A stretch of DNA of 64,000 bases from Thalassomonas sp. RHCl1 (GCF_947387555.1 NZ_CANDNZ010000003.1:186001-250000); one strand, 5' to 3'; shown: positions 24,882 to 33,787, counted from the first letter of the stretch. Notes: a model not told the origin generated them from the letters alone. Translations and numbers: made by a program.

Positions 24882-25703
24882 TTACCAAAGCACAGGATCT
24901 ACCTGGTAATACTGTTTCAATTGTTGATAAAGCCCCGGATACTCATGGCAGAATTGCTGAGATTGCTCAAAAAAGACTTCACTGGCAACAGCAAAAAATT
25001 CTGCTGGCTCTGTGGCGCCATAATAATCAAACAATGAAGGAGTTCCTGTCCTTGCTTGATGTTTTAGTTGTTCAAATTGGGCTGAAAATACTGCCGACCA
25101 GGATTTATAGCTATGGCCCCTGCCTAAAATAGGGACACCGTTTGCTTTACCGTTTTCCTGATCGAGTTGGTGGGCAAATTCATGGATCACCACATTGCGA
25201 CCATCATCGGGAATTTCAGCGCCTTGCAAAGTGTCTTGCCAGGATAACACGATTTTTCCAAAATCCCAGGACTCCCCCGACAACGCCATATTTTGCGTAT
25301 AGTGTACGCCGTCGGCATTTTGTTTATTTTGCTCTTTAACAAAAGCCCTTGGATAAACCAATATGGTTTGCAACTGAGGATAGTAATCTGTTTTACGGTT
25401 AAGCAATAACAAACAGGCTTGTGCCGCTATGGTAATTTTTATTTCATCGGTAATTTTTACCCCGTTACAACCAATGAAATTTTTTTCTGCAAGAAATACC
25501 TGAATGTGCTGCTTTAGCTGCAACTGTAAATCAGCCGGCATCTGCCTGAAATAAGGCATTCTTTGCTGGAGGATTTTTCGCCACTCTTTCTTAAAAGGCA
25601 AGCGCCTGATTTTATTGCGCTGGTACTCACGCCAATAGGGTTTCCCGGCAAAGTAACCAATGAGTAATACGCCGATGATCAGGGGCAACACATAAGACAG
25701 CAT
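24882..25703 (-). CDS. mtfA: MtfA/M90-family zinc metallopeptidase
   Basis: 273 residues. One N-terminal membrane helix (residues 3-20) is followed by a soluble domain. The gluzincin motif HEFAHQLD (174-181) and downstream EPAEFFAVASEVFF (Glu235) are the MtfA/M90 zinc ligands. In enterobacteria MtfA interacts with the Mlc repressor; that partner is not visible here. It is monocistronic between the nuclease and permease genes. Confidence 0.88.
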   Translation of the reverse strand: MLSYVLPLIIGVLLIGYFAGKPYWREYQRNKIRRLPFKKEWRKILQQRMPYFRQMPADLQLQLKQHIQVFLAEKNFIGCNGVKITDEIKITIAAQACLLLLNRKTDYYPQLQTILVYPRAFVKEQNKQNADGVHYTQNMALSGESWDFGKIVLSWQDTLQGAEIPDDGRNVVIHEFAHQLDQENGKANGVPILGRGHSYKSWSAVFSAQFEQLKHQARTGTPSLFDYYGATEPAEFFAVASEVFFEQSQQFCHEYPGLYQQLKQYYQVDPVLW

Positions 25704-25790
25704 AATGGACTTCAGTTAGTAAGGTTTATTATGAGGTAGGTACAGGGAGGGGAAATTTCAAGTCGGGGCGACTTACTTATTTCTTGATAT

Positions 25791-25823
25791 AAAAAACCAT
25801 GCAATGTGGCCAAAGCATGGTTT
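25791..25823 (-). terminator. Rho-independent terminator of the permease gene
   Basis: Read on the minus strand: AAACCATGC, a 12-base loop, GCATGGTTT and then a run of T's. The 9-bp stem is perfect and it starts 22 bases after the uraA-like stop. Confidence 0.85.
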
Positions 25824-25844
25824 CTTGATGATGTTAAACTGTAA

Positions 25845-27140
25845 TTAACGGTTGTGGGAGACGGCGTCGTCTACGATTTCCTGTTCTTGCTGCAGGTTGT
25901 TTTCTTGCTTGTTTTTGTTGGGTAATACCAGGTTCAAGCCTATGGCTACCAGGCCGCACAGGCTAACGCCCTGCAAGCTGAAATCGGCGTTGCCAATGGC
26001 CATGCCGCCAATGCCGAATATCAAGGTGGTTGAAGTGATCACCAGGTTGCGTTGCTCGGCCATGTCGACTTTGGCTTTGATCAGAATGTTCATGCCAACC
26101 CCGGCGATGGAGCCGAATAACAAGATCAAGATACCGCCCATAACAGGTGCGGGAATAGTTTGTAAGATCACGCCAAATTTGGCGACAAAAGCCAGGCCAA
26201 TGGCAAAAATAGCCGCCCAAATCATGATCACCGGGTTAAACATTTTAGTGAGCATGACCGCGCCTGTGACTTCCGAGTAGGTGGTGTTTGGCGGCCCGCC
26301 AAATAAAGAAGCAGCCGAGGTTGCTAAACCATCACCTAATAAGGTGCGGTGCAAGCCGGGTTTTTTGACATAATCCTTGCCGGTCACGCTGCCGATGGCA
26401 AGAACGTCCCCGACATGTTCAATTGCCGGCGCTATGGCCACAGGCAACATAAATAAGATGGCGGCCAGGTTAAATTCCGGGGTAGTAAAGTTGGGAACGG
26501 CAAACCAGGCTACCGGGCCGACACTTTCAAAATTCACCATGCCCATGATATAGGCCATGATATAACCGACAAAAACCCCCGCCAGAATAGGTACCAGGCG
26601 GAAAATACCCTTACCTAAGGTTGCCACCAGCAAAGTAGTGATCAGGGCTGACATGGAAACCAGTAAGGCATCGCCATAGGCAAACAATTCCACCGCGCCG
26701 TCGCCTGTTTTCCCCATGGCCATATTAACGGCAATGGGTGCCAGGCTTAAACCTATGACCATGATAATCGGGCCGGTGACCACCGGCGGCATGATCTTAT
26801 GCAGGAAACCTGCGCCGCGCACGGCCACAATAGCCGCCAACACCACATACATTAAACCCGCAGCACATAAGGCCCCCATAGCTGCGGCCATGCCCCAGGT
26901 TTGTACCGCGTAACTGATCGGTGCAATAAAAACAAATGAAGACGCCAGGAAAACCGGCACCTGACGCTTGGTCACAAATTGAAAGATCAGGGTACCAATA
27001 CCCGCGGTAAACAGTGCAACACTGGGGTCTAGGCCCGTGATTAACGGCATCAGCACCAGGGCGCCAAAGGCCACAAAGAGCATCTGTAAACCGGCCAGCA
27101 CCGTACGCCAGCCGCGGAATTGTTCAGTGGTATTTGTCAT
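25845..27140 (-). CDS. uraA: NCS2-family uracil/xanthine permease (UraA-like)
   Basis: 431 residues with 14 or so hydrophobic segments. Family signatures: LFVAFGALVLMPLITGLDPS, the TM3 strand region PVFLASSFVFIAPI, AIEHVGDVLAIGS and GLATSAASLFGGPPNTTYSEV with the NCS2 motif. It is the proton-coupled uptake route for uracil or related bases. ATG at 27140 is preceded by TTAGGTTGTTT; TTG 6 bases upstream is less likely. The terminator at 25791 follows. Confidence 0.9.
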   Translation of the reverse strand: MTNTTEQFRGWRTVLAGLQMLFVAFGALVLMPLITGLDPSVALFTAGIGTLIFQFVTKRQVPVFLASSFVFIAPISYAVQTWGMAAAMGALCAAGLMYVVLAAIVAVRGAGFLHKIMPPVVTGPIIMVIGLSLAPIAVNMAMGKTGDGAVELFAYGDALLVSMSALITTLLVATLGKGIFRLVPILAGVFVGYIMAYIMGMVNFESVGPVAWFAVPNFTTPEFNLAAILFMLPVAIAPAIEHVGDVLAIGSVTGKDYVKKPGLHRTLLGDGLATSAASLFGGPPNTTYSEVTGAVMLTKMFNPVIMIWAAIFAIGLAFVAKFGVILQTIPAPVMGGILILLFGSIAGVGMNILIKAKVDMAEQRNLVITSTTLIFGIGGMAIGNADFSLQGVSLCGLVAIGLNLVLPNKNKQENNLQQEQEIVDDAVSHNR

Positions 27141-27508
27141 AAACAACCTAACTTTGGTTTAAAAGTAAAATGTATTTTTTATAAGCAAATTGGGGTGGCA
27201 ATAATTTTGTCACCGGCATAAGCCAATTCAGAGATGATATAAGCTTGTTCGATTCAGGTGGCAGTTTGCCGATGGAGTATAGATAGCCACATCGGCGTTT
27301 CTGCCCCCTGGTAATGCTTAATCCTTTAAGCTCACGGCGGGCTATGATAGCTAAAAAACAGGTAAAACTAAATGATTTTTAACCGCAGTCCTTATTGAGC
27401 AGGCAAAGAAAGTTTGTCTTTAAAATCGACGCTGCTGTGATCTTACGCAGCCGCCTGGTACGGCTAAGTGTCAGTAAATCTTTTTTCTTTTGGCTTGATG
27501 TCTGCCGG
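27141..27508. other. Intergenic region
   Basis: 368 bases upstream of the permease. I looked for a purine-type riboswitch and do not see a convincing one. No gene or strong hairpin stands out. Confidence 0.3.
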
Positions 27509-27910
27509 TTAAACGGGCAAAGGACAGTGGTGTCCGGCAGCACAATTTGCTTTAACTACAGCTTTACGACCTTGCTGGCGTTTAAAGCGTTGTGTTGCCA
27601 AGGTGATTAAGAGCAGGCCGAGCAGCGCAATTGCTGAAGGATTTGAAACGCTGGTCGCTTTCACGGCTGGGATATTCTTTGTTGATATGGTTTGCTCAGG
27701 CGCATATGCTGAAGCATCCCAAAAATCATGAAGCACCCGATGCCAGTAGCGGGCGTTGGGTAAATTAACAATATTAGCTATTTGTCCCGTTGCGCTGAAG
27801 TGGCCGGCATAAAGATCGCCATGTATTAACCCTCCGTGGGCTTTACTCACCGGGCTGGCTGCAAACAAAACAAATAGCGCTAAGGCTGCATTTATAAATT
27901 TACTTTTCAC
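27509..27910 (-). CDS. Exported protein with PEP-CTERM-like C-terminal sorting region
   Basis: 133 residues from GTG at 27910, after AAAGGA. Signal peptide 1-24 (SPVSKA). The C-terminal part has a short motif NPSAIALLGLLLITLATQRF: Asn-Pro-Ser, a hydrophobic helix and then Arg/Lys. This matches PEP-CTERM domains except that the Glu of EPS is Asn. An unusual 20-residue tail with two Cys (ANCAAGHHC) follows. PEP-CTERM proteins are sorted by exosortase and usually linked to exopolysaccharide. No exosortase is in the window. Confidence 0.5.
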   Translation of the reverse strand: MKSKFINAALALFVLFAASPVSKAHGGLIHGDLYAGHFSATGQIANIVNLPNARYWHRVLHDFWDASAYAPEQTISTKNIPAVKATSVSNPSAIALLGLLLITLATQRFKRQQGRKAVVKANCAAGHHCPLPV

Positions 27911-28340
27911 AATATATTTCCTTTGTTATTTCCTGTTTTGCTCAGCGTTTATTTATCAAAGGTTATGGCAGCCGGGATGAGATAGTTACTCTGGCGGGTT
28001 TACACGGCGTACTATCAACAGGTCGCAATTTATCCTGCTTTGTAGGAAACCTGCTCTGCAAAAGTGTTTTCATCATTTTGCGGATCTTTGGGTATGCCTG
28101 AGTAAACGGGAAGTTTTCTCGGTGTGATTGGCACTTGTTTCCCCCAGTGAGGGGCTAACGGTGAGTTAATCCCCTACAGGGAGAATTTTGTGAATTATGG
28201 GGATGATATCTGGAGGCAGGACGTGCTCAACCGCCTTATCGGTTTAACCGCTTCTCCATAATATCGGCTGTTTTTAGCAGAGCTGCTTCTATCACGGGCC
28301 ATTTAACCTTGTATTGCTGCGGGTGAGCTTCCCGGTGTCT
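27911..28340. other. Intergenic region after the T3SS genes
   Basis: 430 bases between sctY and the PEP-CTERM-like gene. No gene, clear terminator or repeat is visible to me. Confidence 0.3.
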
Positions 28341-28685
28341 TTAACCGCTACTTTCCGGTGCAAGCATCGCAATACGTGCCTTAATGGCCTGCTGTGCTTT
28401 GTCGTGATCACCACAGCTCCATAAGGCCCGGCTTTGCAGCAATAATAAACTGGCTTTCTCCCCCTTGCTAAAAGGCTGGTCACGTAACCTTTTTAAAACA
28501 TCCAAACAGCGCTGCCCTTCCCCTAATTCCAATAAGGTAAAAGCCAGGGCTTTGTTAATATCTGCCCGCTCGGGAGCTTGCAGCTGAGCGGCTTCCAGCA
28601 GACATAATGCCTTAGTAAACTTCTCCTGTTGGATATACAGGTTGGCCATTAATACCAGCCAGTCAATTTGCAGTTTTTTAAACAT
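28341..28685 (-). CDS. sctY: T3SS chaperone SctY (YscY-like TPR protein)
   Basis: 114 residues, the same length as YscY. It contains three TPR-like helix pairs, such as ANLYIQQEKFTKALCLLEAA and NKALAFTLLELGEGQRCL. YscY binds YscX and SctV to control export of early substrates. ATG at 28685 follows the sctX stop by 2 bases, and AAGG sits inside the end of sctX, so the two are translationally coupled. The order sctX-sctY matches Yersinia, strengthening the call. Confidence 0.8.
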   Translation of the reverse strand: MFKKLQIDWLVLMANLYIQQEKFTKALCLLEAAQLQAPERADINKALAFTLLELGEGQRCLDVLKRLRDQPFSKGEKASLLLLQSRALWSCGDHDKAQQAIKARIAMLAPESSG

Positions 28686-28687
28686 AG

Positions 28688-29050
28688 TTAAGCCTTTAGT
28701 AACGCAAAAATATAGGTGCGTAATTGATGTTCCATATTATCTTGCCCCTGAAGTATCGACAGCGCCCGGGCAAACTCTAGCTGGTCCCGGTGCTTTTTAA
28801 GTTGTGCCAATAATTGCCCGCGCACCAGGGTAAAACTTGCCGGCAACAACAAAGACCAGGCACTGAGCTGAGGACGAACAAACTCTTGCAGCTCCTGCTT
28901 TAAGCACTGGCCTTTAAAGACCTGGGTTAAATGCACCGTCGGGCTGCCGATGGGAGAATGCCATCGCTCATTATCGACGAACTCACTCGGGGTTATGTTT
29001 GTCTGATGGCTGATGCGGTCAATACCGCGCTGGATAGCTGCAACTGTCAT
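28688..29050 (-). CDS. sctX: T3SS protein SctX (YscX-like)
   Basis: 120 residues from ATG at 29050, with CGGGAG upstream; a TTG 18 bases earlier is less likely. The family length is about 122. The helical C-terminal part (KKHRDQLEFARALSILQG, then LRTYIFALLKA) resembles the C-terminus of YscX. YscX is an exported component needed for secretion and partners SctY, whose gene follows directly. Assignment rests on length, C-terminal pattern and synteny. Confidence 0.75.
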   Translation of the reverse strand: MTVAAIQRGIDRISHQTNITPSEFVDNERWHSPIGSPTVHLTQVFKGQCLKQELQEFVRPQLSAWSLLLPASFTLVRGQLLAQLKKHRDQLEFARALSILQGQDNMEHQLRTYIFALLKA

Positions 29051-29246
29051 CTCAATACTCCCGGGCAAAAAAATGATGCAGGCGTAACAGCATCATTTAG
29101 CGGATAAGACTTTACAGATAAGATCATATGAATGTCTGCCAGATATAAGATTAAGGTTTTTATAAGACACAACTAATTTGACCTTGTTTTTACTTTTTAA
29201 AATGCTTGAAAAACCGCCGCAAAGTACGTCCTGGAGGAAGCTGAAA

Positions 29247-29714
29247 TCAGGCAATACTTTGCTGGGGCTTGGTGAATTCTTCTAATTCCAATTCCTCTTT
29301 TCTTTGCTGCTCTTTTGCTATTTTTTCCTGTGCTTGCGTGCGCAGCTCGTGAAACTTTTCAACGGCCCGCTGCGCTAAAACATGTGCCAGCTGCGCCTGC
29401 TCTAATGCCTGCTGCACTTGCTGCAAAGCGGCCTCAGCTTTGAGGATGGCCTCTTGGTAATCGCCGTCTTTTAGCCGTAAATGGCTGATATCCTGGTTGA
29501 TTAATTCCAGTTTACGGTAAGTGCTTACCTGCCCCATCAGTGATTTAAACTGTCGGCTCTCTTCCTGGCTGCGCCACTGGATATACTCATTAAGTTTTTG
29601 CTTTGCATCCTGCAGCGCTTGTTCATGTTGCTTAAGTGCGTGGCGACATTCAGTCACTTTGCCTGCGGCTTTGCGCTCGCGCAGCTCTTTGATTGTGAAT
29701 ATTTGCTCTAACAT
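29247..29714 (-). CDS. sctO: T3SS stalk protein SctO (YscO-like coiled coil)
   Basis: 155 residues forming one almost continuous antiparallel coiled coil rich in Glu, Gln, Lys and Ala (heptads through 10-140). This is the architecture of SctO, the stalk between the ATPase and SctV. Like FliJ it helps drive export. ATG at 29714. In Yersinia yscO lies next to the ATPase; here it sits between small T3SS genes and no ATPase is in the window. The call is structural. Confidence 0.7.
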   Translation of the reverse strand: MLEQIFTIKELRERKAAGKVTECRHALKQHEQALQDAKQKLNEYIQWRSQEESRQFKSLMGQVSTYRKLELINQDISHLRLKDGDYQEAILKAEAALQQVQQALEQAQLAHVLAQRAVEKFHELRTQAQEKIAKEQQRKEELELEEFTKPQQSIA

Positions 29715-29799
29715 CAGTGGCTCACATGCTCGTTGTCTCGATCACTGCCTGAAATCAGTGATCGAGACATAAATTTTACCAAGGGGGATGCCGGGCCAG

Positions 29800-30060
29800 T
29801 TACAGCTTATTCTCGGGCTTTTCGATCATCTGCTTTTTAAATAACTCCTGCACCCCGCCCATACTCATTTTGATCATGCCGTTAATTAAAGCCTCGGTTG
29901 TTTCTTCCGGGCTGAACTGCTCGGTTTCTATTTCATCGAGCGCCTTCTGCATGGACTTGTCAAAGGATTCCACATCGTCCTGACTGGCAGTGGCATGTGT
30001 TGTCGCATCCTGTGAGTATGCGCTGCTACTTTGATTACTTACGGTATTAACATTGCTCAT
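29800..30060 (-). CDS. Small acidic T3SS-associated protein, unassigned
   Basis: 86 residues, Ser/Thr/Gln-rich for the first 25, then helical and acidic (ESFDKSMQKALDEIETEQF). The C-terminus is hydrophobic-helical (INGMIKMSMGGVQELFKKQ). Size and pattern are reminiscent of needle or inner-rod proteins, but no signature supports either. GAGAG precedes the ATG. It is 41 bases after the GNAT gene within the block, so it is likely a component or secreted substrate. Confidence 0.5.
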   Translation of the reverse strand: MSNVNTVSNQSSSAYSQDATTHATASQDDVESFDKSMQKALDEIETEQFSPEETTEALINGMIKMSMGGVQELFKKQMIEKPENKL

Positions 30061-30101
30061 AGTTTTCTCTCTTGTGTATTGGTATTACTGTTAAAAAAAG
30101 A

Positions 30102-30575
30102 TTAAAGCCAGTGCTCACGTTTGTTGTTCATCAGCCAGATCTGCTCGCCGTTACGTTCAAGCATGCCGCAAATTCTCAATCCCTGGCGTTGATAAAATTC
30201 AAGTGCCGCTAAGTTGTTGCAGTGCACATCCAGGGACAAACCGGTAAATTTGGGGTCGCTACACAGGTATTCGATGACTTTGGCAAAAACATAGGAAGCC
30301 AGCCCTTTTGACTGATACGCTTTGTCTATTTGTATCGCCCCTAACCAAAGTTCGTTATTTTCGGTGACAGATAAAGAGAATCCCCCCACCAGATGTTGCT
30401 GGTAATGAATGCCGTAAAGTAAAAATTGCTGCTCGGGGCGGCGTTCAAACACTTTTTGCCGGATCAATTCATCGGGAGCCGGTACATATTTCTTTTGCCA
30501 GTCGTGTAACTCAATGCCTTTAAATGCGCTCCAGTCATTCACCGAGATCGGCAAAATTGCATGCTCTGAACTCAT
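30102..30575 (-). CDS. GNAT acetyltransferase within the T3SS block
   Basis: 157 residues with a GNAT fold: central strand ELWLGAIQIDKAYQSKGLAS (motif A, the Q-x-x-G-x-A acetyl-CoA loop) and motif B LDVHCNNLAALEFYQRQGLR. ATG at 30575 follows AAGGTG. It lies between the SycN-like chaperone and the 86-residue protein on the same strand. A GNAT is not a standard T3SS gene, so it may modify a component or effector, or be an effector itself. The substrate is unknown. Confidence 0.8.
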   Translation of the reverse strand: MSSEHAILPISVNDWSAFKGIELHDWQKKYVPAPDELIRQKVFERRPEQQFLLYGIHYQQHLVGGFSLSVTENNELWLGAIQIDKAYQSKGLASYVFAKVIEYLCSDPKFTGLSLDVHCNNLAALEFYQRQGLRICGMLERNGEQIWLMNNKREHWL

Positions 30576-30632
30576 AGTTTCACCTTATTGTTTATGAATA
30601 CTTAAAAATTATTTGGGTTAAAAATTATCTCG

Positions 30633-30995
30633 TCAGAGATGTTTACGCAGGTGATCCAACGCTTGTTGCAGTTGAGATAAACCGCCTTGCTCTCTGGTAA
30701 AAAACACGCTTAGTATCAACAGGTTTTCCCCCTGCATCGCGGCACATATGCGAAACGGACCCCGTTGGCGAAAACTGGTGCGTCCTAAGATGTTTTCAAC
30801 GACTTTGAGGCGATCGTGAACCGCTAATTTATGGATCACAGAGACACGGCATTGCTCTTCAATTGGCTCTATGCATAAGCGATCACTGTTTTCAAATGCC
30901 ATATGCAGTCGCTCCTGCCCCTGCATGCCCTGGGCTTCTATGCCGACGCTTGCCAGCCATTGTGCTATCAATTCAGCTATCCATTGAGTGTTCAT
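30633..30995 (-). CDS. T3SS chaperone, SycN-like
   Basis: 120 residues, the length of SycN-type class I chaperones. An amphipathic N-terminal helix (TQWIAELIAQWLASVGI) is followed by strands and a C-terminal helix (LSQLQQALDHLRKHL). It overlaps the sctW stop by 4 bases (ATGA), the position of sycN relative to yopN/tyeA in Yersinia. It probably holds SctW for export. Sequence similarity is weak, so synteny and size carry the call. Confidence 0.65.
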   Translation of the reverse strand: MNTQWIAELIAQWLASVGIEAQGMQGQERLHMAFENSDRLCIEPIEEQCRVSVIHKLAVHDRLKVVENILGRTSFRQRGPFRICAAMQGENLLILSVFFTREQGGLSQLQQALDHLRKHL

Positions 30996-32131
30996 TCTTG
31001 CTCCTCTTCATGTTTGATCATGTTATCCAGTGCTATTTGTGCCATGTGCAACAAGTCCCGTTTGGCATCAAGATCTTCTTCATAGGCTTTATCGGGAAGC
31101 TTGCGAAACAGCTTGATCAGCTCCTGGGTAAAATAGATTTGATTCACCAAACCGCTGATAGCCATGTCCCGGTTTAACTTTAAAAACAGCTCGGGTTTTG
31201 GAAACGGCTCATCTTTGAGGTCGAGCATTTTTTCCATCAAAAACAAGCTGTTTTTAATTGTGCTTTGCTGGTAGCGGCGGCGCATGTTGTCAACAAGTGC
31301 CCTAACTTGCTCCAAAATGCCGCCGAGTGTTTTGATGATATACATGTCATCTATGATCAGGCGCAATTGCCCCGGCTCGATGGAAGGCCCTTGTGCCTTT
31401 AAATCGGCCCCTAATGCCTTTAATAAAAAGGCTAATGATTTGGCAAAACCCTTCTCGCCGAAGCGTTTGAGAATATGGTGAAAGCCCTGGGTCACATTTT
31501 GGTAATCCAGCACCGCATCCCGGTAAAAATTACGCAGGGTTTGCACTCCCTGATCGGAGCGGGAGAACTCGGCAGCGGTTGTCGAGACATTGAGCCCGGC
31601 CCGCACTGCTTCTCCCTGCTCTTGCATCAGTTGTTCTTTGGCTATGTCGAGCTGGTCGAGCAAACCTGCTTGCAGGCTTTGCGCATTCGCCCCCTGACCG
31701 AGGATATTCCGGGCTTCGGCCATTGCCGCATACTGCAAACTGGGATCATGGTACATGCGCCGGGCCTGCTGTTTCAGCTCCCTGACGCCTTGCTGCGGGT
31801 TGCGCAGCAGCTGTTGCACAAAGCGTTTTAACTTATGCTGTTTATCAAGGTCGGGTACCTTTTTCAGGTAAGAGTCGGCCTGTTCGATAAGCTCGGTTTT
31901 TATGCGGGTTTCCGCTTTAAATTTACGTTTCTTTAACCCCTGGCCCATCCTATCAGCCACGGCAAAGGTCAGCTCTTCCTGGGCTGACTCTATCAGGCTT
32001 TGCTGCGACGGCGGCAGCAACACCAGAGTTTCACCGCGCAACTGGCCGCGGATGGTTTGACTTGCTTCGCTGCCCATATTGAGCTGCGACATATGTTGCG
32101 CGACGGTGGAAACGACAAGAGAATCGGACAT
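30992..32131 (-). CDS. sctW: T3SS gatekeeper SctW (YopN-TyeA fusion)
   Basis: 379 residues, close to YopN plus TyeA combined. The HrpJ-like helical domain spans about 60-290 (KFKAETRIKTELIEQADSYL). The C-terminal TyeA-like part runs about 295-375 (FLMEKMLDLKDEPFPKPELF). As gatekeeper it would bind SctV and block effector export until contact. The 5' end is preceded by a 38-codon ORF ending 13 bases upstream. The ribosome site is poor, so coupling is possible. Confidence 0.82.
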   Translation of the reverse strand: MSDSLVVSTVAQHMSQLNMGSEASQTIRGQLRGETLVLLPPSQQSLIESAQEELTFAVADRMGQGLKKRKFKAETRIKTELIEQADSYLKKVPDLDKQHKLKRFVQQLLRNPQQGVRELKQQARRMYHDPSLQYAAMAEARNILGQGANAQSLQAGLLDQLDIAKEQLMQEQGEAVRAGLNVSTTAAEFSRSDQGVQTLRNFYRDAVLDYQNVTQGFHHILKRFGEKGFAKSLAFLLKALGADLKAQGPSIEPGQLRLIIDDMYIIKTLGGILEQVRALVDNMRRRYQQSTIKNSLFLMEKMLDLKDEPFPKPELFLKLNRDMAISGLVNQIYFTQELIKLFRKLPDKAYEEDLDAKRDLLHMAQIALDNMIKHEEEQE

Positions 32132-32144
32132 AAAAAAATCTCGG

Positions 32145-32261
32145 TTAACGGTTTTGTTGGAACATATTTGCCTGGCCTGACGGGCGTTTTACTTTTATAG
32201 CGCCATTGGCCTGGCCGAGAACTTCATGCTTATCCATGTTCTTTTTTTTAGTCATTTTCAT
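32145..32261 (-). CDS. Possible 38-residue basic peptide upstream of sctW
   Basis: ATG at 32261 follows AAAGGG by 8 bases, a good site. The peptide starts MKMTKKKNMDKHEVLGQANG and is strongly basic. It ends 13 bases before the sctW ATG, which itself has only a weak ribosome site. This suggests translational coupling or a genuine small protein. It has no recognised family. Confidence 0.4.
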   Translation of the reverse strand: MKMTKKKNMDKHEVLGQANGAIKVKRPSGQANMFQQNR

Positions 32262-32434
32262 TAATCGAACCCTTTATAATGTGAAGCTGATAATTGAGAC
32301 TTAACGCTCCCGGCAACAGCGCTCAGGCTTATCGTTTCGTCTCAAATACTGACTGGGTTTATGTGTACAATTCGCTGCTACAAACCTGTCCCTGGCAATA
32401 AGAAACCAGGTATCATCCTTTGTTTTTCTTTAAT

Positions 32435-33631
32435 TCACGCCAGCTCACTGAGTTTGGATTCTCCCTGTGAACAAAATTCGAGGTAGTTCCGTAACAGCTG
32501 TTGTTCACGTTGCAAGAAGGCCGTTATCATAGAGGTATCAGTACCGGCAAAACGGCTATGGGGCTGATTGTTGACCTGGTAACAGGCCAGCTTTTTTTTC
32601 AGGGCGGTTTTTAGCAAAGATAACGCCGCTAGCTCCCTGGCCCGGTTTTGTTCGCCACTAAGCTCAATCTCATCCTGTAAACCGGCTTCGCTTGCCGCAA
32701 TCCTCAATAGCGGCATGACCTGCTCAAGGGTATCGTTCAGGTCATTGCCCAGCGCCAACTCTATTACTGGTTGTGAAATATTCAGCAGTGCCATTTGGGC
32801 TGATAATGACGGGCTGTAGCTGTCCAGCTGGATGGTGACCCGACACTCGTCATCTATGGTAGATTCGCGTAAAAAGCCGTAATTGGCAAAATAGCGTTGC
32901 TGGCATTTTTGCCCGTAGCTATGGGTAATTTCATCACCTTTGGCAATGGCCTTTTTCGCCCAGACCCCGTAACCATCGCCATCACAACCCCATTGGCAGC
33001 TGTCGTCGTCGCCGTGATTGAGCATGTCGATGATAGGGATCATTGCCACCTGATCGCTGCCGCCAAAATTGACGCCAAAGCAACGGGTATTAATGGCGGT
33101 TCTTGCTACCTGATAATCGGGTAAGGTAAAACGGAAGGTATCCCCTAAGGCATCGGTCATAGCTTGATAGGACTGCTGCAAAGTAAAGCGGCGGCGATAA
33201 ATAATCTCCAGGGCGCGGGAGCCCCTTAGCCGGGCCAATTGCGCCTCTTCAAAAAATAATGGATGGTCGGTAAAGTCCCGGGGTAAATTATTGTAGTAAT
33301 GATGCCATCTGGAGATATGTGAAGCCTGATCTGCCAGCATAAACATCGCCAGGTAGGCATGGTCTGATTGATCGGCCACATTTGCCTCACTGATGGCCTG
33401 GCCAATGGCCGAAGCCCGGGCGGTGTTTGAGGTGAGTATGCAGGGCCCGGGTATATACATGATCTGCTCCCCCGGCTCAAAGTCTTTGGTGGCAAAAATC
33501 CCCTTTATCCCCAGCTTATTTTCTGCCACACAAACATGCGCTATGTCGGCACCACGATCTGTGGCCCACTGAAATAATTTATCAAAGCCAGGGAATGAAT
33601 TTGTGACCTGCGTTGGAGATAGTGAATTCAT
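32435..33631 (-). CDS. SET-domain lysine methyltransferase (SETD6/Rubisco-LSMT-like), candidate T3SS effector
   Basis: 398 residues. The split SET domain begins at GIKGIFATKDFEPGEQIMYI (41-60), then RCFGVNFG (183-190), the NH box DMLNH (202-206), GDEITHSYG (232-240) and YFANYGF (247-253), whose Tyr would be catalytic. After it, residues about 265-398 fit the helical substrate-binding domain of the SETD3/SETD6/LSMT class. Such enzymes are mostly eukaryotic and methylate lysine (or histidine) on proteins. There is no signal peptide. The gene is on the sctW strand, 303 bases upstream, divergent from STAS-sctV. The setting strongly suggests a translocated effector. Confidence 0.8.
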   Translation of the reverse strand: MNSLSPTQVTNSFPGFDKLFQWATDRGADIAHVCVAENKLGIKGIFATKDFEPGEQIMYIPGPCILTSNTARASAIGQAISEANVADQSDHAYLAMFMLADQASHISRWHHYYNNLPRDFTDHPLFFEEAQLARLRGSRALEIIYRRRFTLQQSYQAMTDALGDTFRFTLPDYQVARTAINTRCFGVNFGGSDQVAMIPIIDMLNHGDDDSCQWGCDGDGYGVWAKKAIAKGDEITHSYGQKCQQRYFANYGFLRESTIDDECRVTIQLDSYSPSLSAQMALLNISQPVIELALGNDLNDTLEQVMPLLRIAASEAGLQDEIELSGEQNRARELAALSLLKTALKKKLACYQVNNQPHSRFAGTDTSMITAFLQREQQLLRNYLEFCSQGESKLSELA

Positions 33632-33787
33632 AGTCTTGTCTCATTTAATCAATTTTTGTTCACACTGAGTCTCCTGTTTTTAAAAACTGTTGGTCATAAA
33701 TTTATTTTTCTTAAAAGTGCCAAGCATAGCAACAAGGTCGGCATTGGCGTTTCTTAGTTGCACCTTTGGATTTTAGTGATAACGATT

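Noticed and set aside
27141-27400. Possible purine riboswitch upstream of the permease
   Set aside because: I could not identify the conserved core or pairing by eye.
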